A DNA stretch of 64,000 nucleotides, taken from Sedimentisphaerales bacterium. Its GTDB lineage: Bacteria; Planctomycetota; Phycisphaerae; Sedimentisphaerales; Anaerobacaceae. Numbering within the stretch: the first letter of the stretch is position 1; each line of letters opens with the position of its first letter. Shown here one piece after another: positions 1-9,959 of this stretch. The notes under the pieces are model-generated. The model ran no database searches and was not told where the DNA came from. It saw only the letters and a program-made list of their open reading frames with translations. The stretch is taken from positions 16,209-80,208 of the forward strand of contig JAFGPS010000115.1 of the NCBI GenBank assembly GCA_016936075.1, written 5' to 3'. Position numbers and translations under genes: made by a program.

Positions 1-333
1 AATTTCCCGCTTTGGCTTGCTCCAGAACAGGTTAGAGTGCTACCAATAAGTGAAAAAACCAATGATTATGCTAAAACTATTGAAAGTAAGCTCAAAGATG
101 CAAATCTCAGGTTTAGTTGTGATTTATCCGACGAAAAAATAAACTCGAAGATAGTTAAAGCGTATAATGATAAAGTTCCTTATATGCTTGTTATAGGACC
201 CAGAGAAGCTGAAAGTGGCACTGTTAATGTAAGAATTCGTGGATTAAAAGAAAATCAAACAATAGAAATTGATAAATTTTTGGAAATGATAAATTCTAAA
301 ATAGCCGATAAGATAATTGATTTGGCTTTTTAA
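1..333 (+). CDS. thrS: Threonine--tRNA ligase, C-terminal anticodon-binding part (5' truncated by window)
   Basis: Frame 1 open from base 1: NFPLWLAPEQVRVLPISEK...YMLVIGPREAESGTVNVRIRG, typical ThrRS C-terminus; followed by infC. Confidence 0.9.
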   Translation, partial: NFPLWLAPEQVRVLPISEKTNDYAKTIESKLKDANLRFSCDLSDEKINSKIVKAYNDKVPYMLVIGPREAESGTVNVRIRGLKENQTIEIDKFLEMINSKIADKIIDLAF

Positions 334-422
334 GAATATATTTTTATAATTTACTTTTTAGTATATACTATAAGTAAATGAACAATTTATTGTTATTTTA
401 GAGAAAGGTAAGGTGGCGTACA

Positions 423-956
423 ATAAATAAAAAAGGTTTAAGGATAAATGGAGGGATTCGAGCTAGTTCAGTCAGAGTGATTGATGAATCAAACAATCAG
501 TTAGGAATTATTAGTAGAGAAGAGGCACTTGATAGAGCGAGAGAGATCGGTTTAGACCTCGTGGAAGTGGCTCCTATGAATGATCCTCCAGTATGTAAGA
601 TAATGGATTACGGCAAATGGCTTTATGAACAAAAACGCAAGGATCGTGAGGCGCATAAGAAAAACATTCGTCATTCTGTTACTCTTAAAGAGATCAGGCT
701 AAGGCCGGAAACTGATAAACATGACCTTGGAATAAAACTTAAGCATGGAAGAGAGTTTGTTGAAAAGGGTCATAAGGTACAATTCACAATATTTTTCAGG
801 GGACGTCAGGTATTGCATAGAGATAAGGGATTTGAAATGCTTGAACAAATCACAGAAGATCTCAGTGATATCTCTAAAATCGAACGTCCTTCCCAAATGA
901 ATGGAAAACGCATGACATTATTGCTTGTGCCGAGAAAGAATTTGGTTACCGAGTGA
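423..956 (+). CDS. infC: Translation initiation factor IF-3 (likely AUA start at 423; ORF track begins at GTG 477)
   Basis: LRINGGIRASSVRVIDESNNQLGIISREEALDRAREIGLDLVEVAPMNDPPVCKIMDYGKWLYEQ; conserved RINxxIRA lies upstream of GTG 477. Confidence 0.93.
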   Translation: MNKKGLRINGGIRASSVRVIDESNNQLGIISREEALDRAREIGLDLVEVAPMNDPPVCKIMDYGKWLYEQKRKDREAHKKNIRHSVTLKEIRLRPETDKHDLGIKLKHGREFVEKGHKVQFTIFFRGRQVLHRDKGFEMLEQITEDLSDISKIERPSQMNGKRMTLLLVPRKNLVTE

Positions 957-988
957 AAATGATTCTTTGTAGGTGAGCCGGTAGGTCA

Positions 989-1013
989 TAATATTCTTAT
1001 TTATAGAATATTA
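989..1013. repeat. Inverted repeat/hairpin between infC and rpmI
   Basis: TAATATTCT tatttat AGAATATTA, perfect 9-bp arms. Confidence 0.5.
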
Positions 1014-1178
1014 CTGATTAATATACCGTTAGCTTTTATTGCTTGCGAATTATTCCTGATTTGATTGGAATTGGGTAGCATATTGGCTTTCCTCAGGGCA
1101 GTTATACCCTATATATTCAACTATTGGGGAAAATCTGCATAAAAAGGGATATTTTTTACAAAAATTCAACCTTGGGTG

Positions 1179-1207
1179 TTGACCTGTGCCTTTAAATAGT
1201 ATAGATT
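1179..1207 (+). promoter_or_regulatory. Candidate sigma70-like promoter for rpmI-rplT
   Basis: TTGACC, 17 nt, TAGATT, about 90 bp upstream of rpmI. Confidence 0.4.
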
Positions 1208-1298
1208 AATATTTTTGTATTTTTCACAAGAAGTTAGGATGTACAAAAACAATTTTTTAAAATAAGATTCTTTACAGAGTTTTTTAAGGATTAGCTAA

Positions 1299-1493
1299 AT
1301 GCCAAAGCAAAAAACCCATAAGGGTTTGAAAAAAAGAGTAAAAGTAACCGCCTCCGGTAAAGTCAAACATAAAAAATCCGGAGCAGGTCATCTTATGAGT
1401 AGAAAAAGTTCAAAACTAAGAAAAAGGGTTACCAGCTCAACGACAATGGATCGGGCGAGTGGAGTAAAGGCCCTTATTAAATTAGGTAAATAA
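1299..1493 (+). CDS. rpmI: 50S ribosomal protein L35
   Basis: [37 protein letters not shown]; adjacent to rplT. Confidence 0.97.
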   Translation: MPKQKTHKGLKKRVKVTASGKVKHKKSGAGHLMSRKSSKLRKRVTSSTTMDRASGVKALIKLGK

Positions 1494-1505
1494 AGGAAAG
1501 CTGAT

Positions 1506-1862
1506 ATGCCAAGAGTTAGAAAAGGTGCCGCATCACGTCAGGCAAAGAAACGCGTTCTAAAAGCAGTAAGAGGGCATCGCGGGCAACCGGGCAAACAGTA
1601 TCGGCTGGCCAAAGAAGCATTAGTAAGAGCTGCTGTATATGCGAAAGCTGATCGCAGACGTAAAAAAAGAGATTTTCGTGCTTTATGGATTACTCGCTTA
1701 AGCGCTGCGTGCAGGCAAAGAGGAGTAAGATACAGTCTGTTTATTGACTATTGCATTAAAGCTAACATTGCAATTAACCGCAAGATGCTTAGTGAAATTG
1801 CTATTGCTGATCCGAATGGTTTTGATGCAATTCTCAGTGCAGCGCAGAAAGCCGCTTCATAA
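1506..1862 (+). CDS. rplT: 50S ribosomal protein L20
   Basis: MPRVRKGAASRQAKKRVLKAVRGHRGQPGKQYRLAKEALVRA. Confidence 0.98.
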   Translation: MPRVRKGAASRQAKKRVLKAVRGHRGQPGKQYRLAKEALVRAAVYAKADRRRKKRDFRALWITRLSAACRQRGVRYSLFIDYCIKANIAINRKMLSEIAIADPNGFDAILSAAQKAAS

Positions 1863-1910
1863 TCAAAATTTGTCACGCAGAAATCAGTACGCAGAACGCA
1901 TCACGAAAAA

Positions 1911-2903
1911 ATGCTTGAAGAATTTGAAAAAATCGGCAAAGAAGCACTTTCTGATTTAAAGAAAGTTTCCGACCTCGAGTCCCTGGAGCAATTCCGTATC
2001 AAATACCTGGGCCGTAAAGGTCTTGTTATAGATATGCTCAGTCAAATCGGCAAGCTGCCCAAAGAGCTGAAGCCGCAGGGCGGGCAGCTCGCAAACAAAG
2101 TAAAGAATGAAATCACAAAAGCATTCGATGAGATTAAAGCCGGTCTGTCACTTTCAAAAAAAGATAAACAAAAAGAGCTTGTCGATGTGACTTTGCCAGG
2201 AATCCCTGTTCATATCGGTAAGCCGCACGTAATTACGCAAACGCTCAATGAACTATTGGAAATATTCGGACGCATGGGTTTTGATGTTGCTTACGGCCCG
2301 GAAGTCGAAGATGACTGGCATAATTTCATTGCACTTAATATTCCTCCGGAACATCCGGCCAGAGAACCTTCTGATAATTTCTATGTAGATGACAAAACAT
2401 TATTGCGAAGCCAGACTTCGACAATTCAAATTCGCGTAATGGAGAATAAGAAACCTCCTATCCGCGTAGTCGCACCCGGCAGAGTTTATCGTCCTGACAC
2501 AGTTGACGCGACACATATGTATATGTTCCATCAGCTTGAGGCACTCGTCGTTGACGAAGGTGTCAGCATGGTCGATATGAAAACTACCATCGAGCAATTC
2601 ATTCACACATTCTTCGGTCCCGAAACACAATGGCGATTCAGGCCGAGCTTCTTCCCGTTCACCGAACCAAGCGCAGAAGTTGATTTGCTTCTCTTGGACA
2701 AAGCAGGAAACGAAAACTGGGTCGAAATGGGCGGCTGCGGCATGGTTGATCCAAACGTTTTCGATGCAGTCGGAATAGACAGTGAAAAATACACCGGCTG
2801 GGCTTTCGGTTTCGGTATAGAACGACTTGCAATGCGCAAATACGGTATTACAGATATCCGCCTTCTCTTCGAGAACGACCTCCGTTTCCTTCGCCAATTC
2901 TAA
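1911..2903 (+). CDS. pheS: Phenylalanine--tRNA ligase alpha subunit
   Basis: Class II aaRS motifs (RPDTVDATHMYMFHQLEALVVD, GWAFGFGIERLAMRKYGI). Confidence 0.97.
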   Translation: MLEEFEKIGKEALSDLKKVSDLESLEQFRIKYLGRKGLVIDMLSQIGKLPKELKPQGGQLANKVKNEITKAFDEIKAGLSLSKKDKQKELVDVTLPGIPVHIGKPHVITQTLNELLEIFGRMGFDVAYGPEVEDDWHNFIALNIPPEHPAREPSDNFYVDDKTLLRSQTSTIQIRVMENKKPPIRVVAPGRVYRPDTVDATHMYMFHQLEALVVDEGVSMVDMKTTIEQFIHTFFGPETQWRFRPSFFPFTEPSAEVDLLLLDKAGNENWVEMGGCGMVDPNVFDAVGIDSEKYTGWAFGFGIERLAMRKYGITDIRLLFENDLRFLRQF

Positions 2904-3006
2904 TGCCTGATTAATTTAACAATAGGTCAATATTTTTATCATTTTCTTGATTATTACAAAATGGTTAAATATATTGTACATATATAATTATTAGGGAAAT
3001 CAAAGA

Positions 3007-3435
3007 ATGAGTCAAATAGAGATTTTAGGAAATATTGTTATCCCGGAAGGTGAGTTCATTTTTAAAGCGTCACGAAGTTCAGGTCCGGGAGGACAGAATG
3101 TAAATAAACTCAATACGAGAATTTCATTATTCTTCAATATAAAAGAGTGCGATAGTTTTTCAGACTATCAAAAAAAGCGAATATTAAAATGTTTGTCGAC
3201 ACGAATTGACAAAGAAGGCTGTATCAGAGTTGTATCCCAGAAATTCAGAACTCAAAATGCAAACCGTCAGGCAGCTATAGAGCGGTTGCAAGAGTTATTG
3301 GAAAAGGCACTTAAACCGAAACCAATCCGCAAAAAAACAAAAGTGCCATATAGTGCAAAGCAAAAAAGATTAGATGAAAAGAAACGGCGGGGCAAACTAA
3401 AACAGCAAAGATCAGAAAAGAATTTTGAAAATTAG
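3007..3435 (+). CDS. arfB: Peptide chain release factor-like GGQ protein (ArfB/YaeJ family)
   Basis: Short RF-1 domain with SSGPGGQNVNKLNTRISL and basic C-terminal tail. Confidence 0.85.
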   Translation: MSQIEILGNIVIPEGEFIFKASRSSGPGGQNVNKLNTRISLFFNIKECDSFSDYQKKRILKCLSTRIDKEGCIRVVSQKFRTQNANRQAAIERLQELLEKALKPKPIRKKTKVPYSAKQKRLDEKKRRGKLKQQRSEKNFEN

Positions 3436-3451
3436 TTGTTTACAGTAATTT

Positions 3452-3853
3452 CTATTCGGTAACAATTGTTAATTGACTTCCAGTTTGCGTGATTTCTTTG
3501 ATCTGGATTCCTTTTATATTTTTATGTTCTAAAAGTTGCTGCAAATCTACAAGAACATTTGGCAGGTCGAGTTTTACAAATTCAGGCAGTTTCGATTGAT
3601 ACGAATTTCCGAGCATACCCAAAGCCTGATTGAATTGTGCATTACCGAGACTCACTTCGAAAGTAGCTACGTTGTTTTCATAGCTTATATATTTCAACGA
3701 AACAGGGACCACTGGAAGCATAAACATTTTGGTATCTACAATAAATTCGATACAGTCATTTTTGACTTCAGAACGAACGATTTGTTTATGTAAAAGATTA
3801 TTAGATTTCAGAATTTCCAGTAGTTCTTCAAGAGTAAAAGTTATTGCAGCCAT
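3452..3853 (-). CDS. Hypothetical protein
   Basis: 133-aa ORF with plausible composition; family not recognised. Confidence 0.6.
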   Translation of the reverse strand: MAAITFTLEELLEILKSNNLLHKQIVRSEVKNDCIEFIVDTKMFMLPVVPVSLKYISYENNVATFEVSLGNAQFNQALGMLGNSYQSKLPEFVKLDLPNVLVDLQQLLEHKNIKGIQIKEITQTGSQLTIVTE

Positions 3854-3947
3854 TTTGTTCCTAAAAAAAGAATTAATAATAAATTATGAAGTAATATACA
3901 ATAGCGGCGGGGGGGATGCAAGTATCTTTCTTCGGCGCATAAAAAAT

Positions 3948-3973
3948 GGGTCATAGCATCCTGCTTATGACCC
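3948..3973 (-). terminator. Terminator-like hairpin (minus strand), upstream of the 3452-3853 ORF
   Basis: GGGTCATA gcatcctgct TATGACCC; minus-strand reading continues into CATTTTTTATG. Confidence 0.45.
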
Positions 3974-4636
3974 GTTGGTTAAAAAATGTTGAAGAGAAAT
4001 TTTTCTATACCCACCCTAAGGTGGCGGTCTGACCTTTTCGATATTATAGTTTTTTGTATAAAGACATTTATTTCTATCGTTACAATCTGTATATACGACT
4101 TCAGATATTTTTGTCATACGACAAAACATTGTGGCCAAAAACATCCACATAACTTCAATTTGATAGTTATTTACTTTCATAATCTGGTCCCCCATACACG
4201 ACCATTATTTATCTCTACTATCGTACCATAGTCTTATTTTTCCTTAATATATTATTCAGATTATGAGTAAAATAATATATATGAAATACTGTTTTCATAA
4301 TACGAATTCGTAATATTATATATGGATTTGCATATCATTCGATTAACGGCATATAATATAAAAGATAATAGTATTATTTTGTTTGTTTCGTGAGATGGTT
4401 CAATATTTATTTTCGATAAGTCAAATATAGATATAAAATAGAATGTATCAGAAAAAAATATTATATTTTTAGCCGGAATTTATATTTAATTGCCAATCTT
4501 TTATTTATAATATTCGTTTATAGTAGAGATTACAAAAGGTATATCATTTATAAAATGCTGATTTTTAATGATTTACGCGATAATTGATTGAAAGCAAGGT
4601 ACATTAATCGGGAAAATGAATGCAGGGAGAAAAGAT

Positions 4637-6898
4637 ATGAAACTCAAAGCCGCATTTATAATATTGATAATCGCGTTTTTAACTCAAATAGCATTTTCGG
4701 GCGTTGATAGAGACATTTTATTTGAAAGGTTAATATTCAGGCCGGAAGTGGTTCCGGATCCATTAAAAGGCAAAGAAGTTATTGTACGTTTTTACGATAA
4801 TTGGCATAGTGAGCCGAAAGCTTATAAGAAGATTAATGTTTTATATGATAACCTTTCCAAAATACCCCAGATATTAAATGATACTTATGGTGATATTCAA
4901 GGTTCATCTGTCGTTGTTATTTTCGAACAGGACCAGACAGATGAGCAGGTCAAATCATCGTTTGCCGGTTCAGTTCTCGCTGAAAAACTTGATGTATTAA
5001 AAGAAAGAATTCATTATGTTTCAGCATTCAAAGATAATAAGCAAAATGAAAACATATTTATCGATGATGCTCTCGGTGAAATAATACCAAATGCAAAAGT
5101 AGATATTTATATTAGAGATACATATTTAGAAGGAACGAAGATATTATTAACAAGTATAGAGACAAAAGATGGTTCATTACAGATTCCTCAATTTACCGGT
5201 TCGATAAGATATTTATCATTTGAGATATCAAGTCCGGATTATGGAAGTACAATTACAAGTCGCTTTGGAGATAACTCTCATATCGCAACTCCTCTTGTTC
5301 ATAAAGATTCTCAGGCTTACCAAAGAGCAGTTCGCGGCAAGGTTGTTGATGAGGAAGGTAATCCAATTAAAAACGCAGTACTAAATTGTCGCAATATCAG
5401 AACATTAGGTCAGGGTCTTATTAATTCTTTAAATGGACAGGAATATAAATCTATCACCGATAAAGATGGGAAGTTTTGTTTATATTTACCGAACGAACAA
5501 AATAATGAACGAGGCTTTCTGATTCCTCCCGGTTCGACATACTCTATAAGAGTCGAAGCATCTAAGGAACTGCATTTTCTTCCATTTGATGAGCCTATTG
5601 AAAACGATACTGAAAAAACAATCGTTATGGAAAAAGCCGACTATTTCAGAACTTTTGTTTTCGAAGATGAAGAAGGTGTGATTAATGATTCGAGACTTGA
5701 TTTTATTAGTATAAATATAACTCGTCCGGATAAAAGGTCGTTAAGAATTCCTTATAATGAATTTAGAGAAGGAGGTTATTTCCCGTTAGGAGAATATAGC
5801 GCAAATATGAATATGCCAGGAGATGGCGAATTTGAATTCGAGCAGATAACAGTTGATGAAAATAGTTCCGAAGAGATTGTGTTCAAGTTGCCGGAACGAG
5901 TCATATATTCGGGACAGATTGTTCATGGTATGACGCATCAGCCTATGCCGGGAGCTTTCGTTATTGCGTTTAATAGTTCAAGTGAAGGGAATCTTTCTAT
6001 GATTACAAAGGAACAATGGGCCGCACTTCATGAACTATCTCTTGAGCCTGAAAACGGTGAGCCTGCGATAAAACCGGTAACGGATATTTATGGAATAAAA
6101 CAATTAATCAGAACTGATGAGCAGGGACGTTTTATGATGACTTTCATTCCCGGAGAAGTCTATGGTTTTATTGCGTTCGAAGAAAATTATCTTCCTGTTA
6201 TGCATCGCACGTTTAACCTGAAATTTGATGAGAACAAGATTTCTGAAATCCCTGCGATAAAATTATATCCCGCTGCTTCTGTGTTAATAAACTTAAAGAC
6301 TGAAGAGAGAATATCAGTTAATGCAAAGTGGCTGATAAATGAAAATGATAATCCTTCATGGACACGGGAATTTTTGCGTCAGGATAATAGGAGTGAAAGA
6401 GAATATACAACCTGTAAAAGATGGCTGGAAAATAATAAGCCGCAGAGTTTTTATATCCCGGCTGATTTGAATGTACAGATTAAACTGGAGACTCCCTATG
6501 ATGATCAATGGAGACCTGTTGAAATACCGGAAATGCTGAATCTTGCCCAGGGGCAAACCATTGATTTGGGAAATATTACTTTCGACCAGGCCGTGGAAGT
6601 ATTTGTTCTGGTTGTTGACTCAAAAGGTGAACCGGTCGAGGGAATTCCGGTAAAAACTCTTCTGGATGAAAGAGCATGGGGTCTCCCGCATAATAGTGAC
6701 GAATCCGGTATTTCTTCGTTTTATATTAATCCGGGTTCGAATATTCAAATCGGAGTGGCTTATTATGGTCAAGACGGAAAGTATAAGAGAGAAACAATAT
6801 TATGTGATATTAAAAGTCAGGAAGACAAGGGTAAATTGTTTAAATTACAGCTTTCAGATGAGATTCTCGAAAGAGTTCTTGATAATTCAATGAGATAA
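4637..6898 (+). CDS. Secreted protein with carboxypeptidase-regulatory-like repeats
   Basis: Signal peptide MKLKAAFIILIIAFLTQIAFSG; modules such as VRGKVVDEEGNPIKNAVLNC and IYSGQIVHGMTHQPMPGAFV; ORF open from 4616. Confidence 0.7.
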   Translation: MKLKAAFIILIIAFLTQIAFSGVDRDILFERLIFRPEVVPDPLKGKEVIVRFYDNWHSEPKAYKKINVLYDNLSKIPQILNDTYGDIQGSSVVVIFEQDQTDEQVKSSFAGSVLAEKLDVLKERIHYVSAFKDNKQNENIFIDDALGEIIPNAKVDIYIRDTYLEGTKILLTSIETKDGSLQIPQFTGSIRYLSFEISSPDYGSTITSRFGDNSHIATPLVHKDSQAYQRAVRGKVVDEEGNPIKNAVLNCRNIRTLGQGLINSLNGQEYKSITDKDGKFCLYLPNEQNNERGFLIPPGSTYSIRVEASKELHFLPFDEPIENDTEKTIVMEKADYFRTFVFEDEEGVINDSRLDFISINITRPDKRSLRIPYNEFREGGYFPLGEYSANMNMPGDGEFEFEQITVDENSSEEIVFKLPERVIYSGQIVHGMTHQPMPGAFVIAFNSSSEGNLSMITKEQWAALHELSLEPENGEPAIKPVTDIYGIKQLIRTDEQGRFMMTFIPGEVYGFIAFEENYLPVMHRTFNLKFDENKISEIPAIKLYPAASVLINLKTEERISVNAKWLINENDNPSWTREFLRQDNRSEREYTTCKRWLENNKPQSFYIPADLNVQIKLETPYDDQWRPVEIPEMLNLAQGQTIDLGNITFDQAVEVFVLVVDSKGEPVEGIPVKTLLDERAWGLPHNSDESGISSFYINPGSNIQIGVAYYGQDGKYKRETILCDIKSQEDKGKLFKLQLSDEILERVLDNSMR

Positions 6899-7103
6899 TT
6901 AAGAGCAAAATATATTATTCATACAGTTTTCCGATGATTTGTAGGAAAATCTATTATTGATTTGCGTAAAAGTTCTCCAGAATTGTATTGAGTAAAATAT
7001 TTTTTACATTTTTTCCAAAAATAGTGTAACGAAATCAGAGATGTTACGTCTTAATATATGGAAACCAGTTTTAAATAGTGTAGTGTTAGTGAGTTAGGAA
7101 ATA

Positions 7104-7187
7104 AACCCGCTGGTGTTTTACGGTTCAGCTCATAGCTTGCCCTGAATTGTAATTGAAGACGTTCGATGGATCAGCGGGTTTTTTATT
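7104..7187 (+). terminator. Long-range stem ending in a T-run (terminator or structured RNA) in a convergent intergenic region
   Basis: AACCCGCTG (7104-7112) pairs with CAGCGGGTT (7172-7180), followed by TTTTATT; inner TTCAG/CTGAA hairpin. Confidence 0.45.
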
Positions 7188-7213
7188 AATCTGCTAACTA
7201 ATTTAGCCTATCT

Positions 7214-9736
7214 TTAATCTTTCATAATAGGAACCATCTCATGCTCATTTGGGTCTATCTGCGGCCATTGAGGGGTTGGTTCTTCTGATATCAGAATATG
7301 AGGTGTTATAAAAATTGTTAAAACGCTTTTTTTAACGGTTTTTTCTTCATGTTTAAATAAGTTACCAATGATTGGGATATCGCTTAACAACGGAACCTTA
7401 GTAGTAGCGGTGGTTATTTGCTGCTCACGTAATCCTCCCAATACTAAAGTTTGTCCTTCCTGAACAGTCACCTCTGTTGTGGATTGTCTTGTAGTGAGTT
7501 CAGGCAGGCCTGCATCGGGTGTAAATGTATAGTTACCGACCTTTACATCCACTACAAGATTAATTGTTCCATCAGCCAGTAATGTCGGTACAATACGGCC
7601 TTCGGTATCAGCGGAAATATCACTTTTTCTGACAATAGGTCGTCCTGAAACATCAAAACCCTCGTCATAGAAGTAATTTAATGTTTTACGGATATTAATC
7701 AAAGATTCCTTGCCGCTCATTGCTACTGTTCGAGGATTGGCGAGAATCGTGCCCTGACCTTCTGTTACAAGAGAATTAAGGCGAATAAAAAACTCATTAG
7801 GGAGTTTTCCAACACCCTGATAAAAAGACTGGCCTGTATCGGATAACAAATTAAGTGCATCCTGGGCACCACCGGATTGTTGTATTGCTCTTCCGGCCGG
7901 TTGGTAAAATGCAAACTTGTCTTCAGTATAGGTCCAGTCAAGACCAAGTTTTTGATTTGCTTCTTCAGATAATTCGACTGCAAGCAAATCTACCATAATA
8001 TGCGGTGGCGGCGTATCGACTTTTTCAAGGTCTTTTCTAAACTCGGCAAGAACGCCGGCTGGACCTTTAAATAATATAAGGTTTCTTGCTGTATTAGTTG
8101 TGAAGTATTGGCCATAAGCAGAAGGAAGAGATTTGATAGCTTCTTCAATAGTCATGTGAATTGGCTTCAATGTTACAGTAACATCACCGTTCAGGTCTTT
8201 TTCGCCAACTGGTTCAACAGCTAAATCTGGAGAGGTCTTATTGGATTCTTCTACTAATTCTGCCGCGGCAACCACAGATACAGTTCTACCGATAGGAGGG
8301 CCAATGTGTTTTGCCGCAATCGGCGATATGAAACGGCTTGGAAGATCAAGTCGATACACATCAGGTTTATTTATATTGTCATCCCTGCTTATTATTTCTG
8401 CTATTGTCAATAAGATAGAGCGATTATCAGGGGACCATGATATCCTTCCTGCGGAAAGTCCAAAGGAACTGCCTGTTATTTCAGCTAAGTCGCTTTGTTC
8501 GTTGTATATCAGTATATCTTCGACATTCTTTTTACTGACATCATATATACTTAGAAGCGAGCGGGTGTTTTCATACTGAGCTTGTCGTCCCCAGTTTTTA
8601 ACGCCGTAACGAGTACTCAGGATTAAGATTTTTTGTGAATCATATGACCATTTCACTAAGGAAATAAAATCAATCTCGCCCTTTTTACTGGGATCGGATG
8701 TTATTATTGGTTCATAACCGCCGTTTATGGGATCAATTAAATAGATAGTTCCAATTCCATTACCCTGGTTATCAAATCTGCTTCCTCTGCCTAAAATCCA
8801 TCTGCTGTCCCATGACCACTCGAGTGCGGAAATGCAAAGCTGCTCTTCTGTCGCGGAAGAAGATGCTTTGGTAAGATTGCGTGCTTCGGAACCATCTGGC
8901 CGACTAATCCAGCAGTCACAGCGAGGGTAATATCCGGCTATATCTCTTTCGGTTTGAGTCATATCGATATCACTGGTAAAAGCAATCCACTCACCTGAGG
9001 GGCTCCATCGCGGCGAATCGACATCTATGGACCTGCCTCCGTTGTCTGTTAAAAGATTTAATTCTTTACCGTTATTATTAACTGTAGCTACATCGTATCC
9101 TCCGCCGCCCGCTTCTGTCAAAAGACATAGTTTTGATGAGTTAGCAAGGCTCCATCGTTGTTCCTGGCTCTGACCTCTTTCGACTAATATTCTTTCGTAT
9201 TTGCCGGTTTCTGCATTAGCTACGAATACCTGGTATTTTCCAGAAGTGTCTGGACGAACTTTGTATGCAAGGAATTTATCATCTACGGACCAGAATGGCC
9301 CATCTGTATAATCAATCGAACTCTGAGGATATGGCGCGGAAATTGAAGTTGTTTTTTTTGTGTTTAAATCATATACATAAATGCCGCCCTGACTCTGGCG
9401 ATCACTTGAATTGGAAAACTCAAAGGAGATTTTATTGCTATTCCATGACCACTCTGCGAAGAAGGGATTTCCCATCTGAGAAATTTTTTCTTTTTCGGAA
9501 CCGTCTGATTTCATAATCATAAGCTGACGTTGTGTTCCTGTTTCTGAACAGAGATAAGTTACTAAATCCCCTTGATATGCCCATGATACTGCTGTTGATT
9601 TTCCGTCGGTGGTTAAAGGTGTAAGTACTACTCCTTCTGCAATGAATTCGGAATAAGCTGGTTGAGAGATGATTAATTGAAGCAATAAAAACGTTAAAAA
9701 TAGATAGTATGTACCTCTTCTATGACAAAATCCCAC
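7214..9736 (-). CDS. PD40/TolB-like propeller fused to a secretin C-terminal domain
   Basis: N-terminal TolB-like repeats (SWNSNKISFEFSN, PRWSPSGEWIAFTSD, ISWSPDNRSILLT); C-terminal secretin core TILANPRTVAMSGKESLINI...VQEGQTLVLGGLREQ...VPLLSDIPIIGNLFKHE...LTIFITPHIL. GTG start with AAAGGAG. Confidence 0.88.
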   Translation of the reverse strand: MGFCHRRGTYYLFLTFLLLQLIISQPAYSEFIAEGVVLTPLTTDGKSTAVSWAYQGDLVTYLCSETGTQRQLMIMKSDGSEKEKISQMGNPFFAEWSWNSNKISFEFSNSSDRQSQGGIYVYDLNTKKTTSISAPYPQSSIDYTDGPFWSVDDKFLAYKVRPDTSGKYQVFVANAETGKYERILVERGQSQEQRWSLANSSKLCLLTEAGGGGYDVATVNNNGKELNLLTDNGGRSIDVDSPRWSPSGEWIAFTSDIDMTQTERDIAGYYPRCDCWISRPDGSEARNLTKASSSATEEQLCISALEWSWDSRWILGRGSRFDNQGNGIGTIYLIDPINGGYEPIITSDPSKKGEIDFISLVKWSYDSQKILILSTRYGVKNWGRQAQYENTRSLLSIYDVSKKNVEDILIYNEQSDLAEITGSSFGLSAGRISWSPDNRSILLTIAEIISRDDNINKPDVYRLDLPSRFISPIAAKHIGPPIGRTVSVVAAAELVEESNKTSPDLAVEPVGEKDLNGDVTVTLKPIHMTIEEAIKSLPSAYGQYFTTNTARNLILFKGPAGVLAEFRKDLEKVDTPPPHIMVDLLAVELSEEANQKLGLDWTYTEDKFAFYQPAGRAIQQSGGAQDALNLLSDTGQSFYQGVGKLPNEFFIRLNSLVTEGQGTILANPRTVAMSGKESLINIRKTLNYFYDEGFDVSGRPIVRKSDISADTEGRIVPTLLADGTINLVVDVKVGNYTFTPDAGLPELTTRQSTTEVTVQEGQTLVLGGLREQQITTATTKVPLLSDIPIIGNLFKHEEKTVKKSVLTIFITPHILISEEPTPQWPQIDPNEHEMVPIMKD

Positions 9737-9959
9737 TATATTTTCTCCTTTAAGCTATATTCAGTATTTTTAAAAATCTGTAAATTTACCCCCGTCGTAT
9801 TCACAGATAGAACATCCAACATGTTAAGATAGAATACAGTTTAGGTTGACGAATTGTTCGGATTACATCACTTTTTTATTTATATCATCTCGGAATATAA
9901 TCAAAATTCTCACATTTTGATTATTTGCAGAGTGGATAGTAATAAGAAACAGATATCCT

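Noticed and set aside
2400-2897. 165-aa minus-strand ORF opposite pheS
   Set aside because: Antisense to a well supported gene; composition not protein-like for any known family.
3986-4231. 81-aa ORF in AT-rich intergenic region
   Set aside because: No SD, low-complexity hydrophobic composition, no recognisable family.
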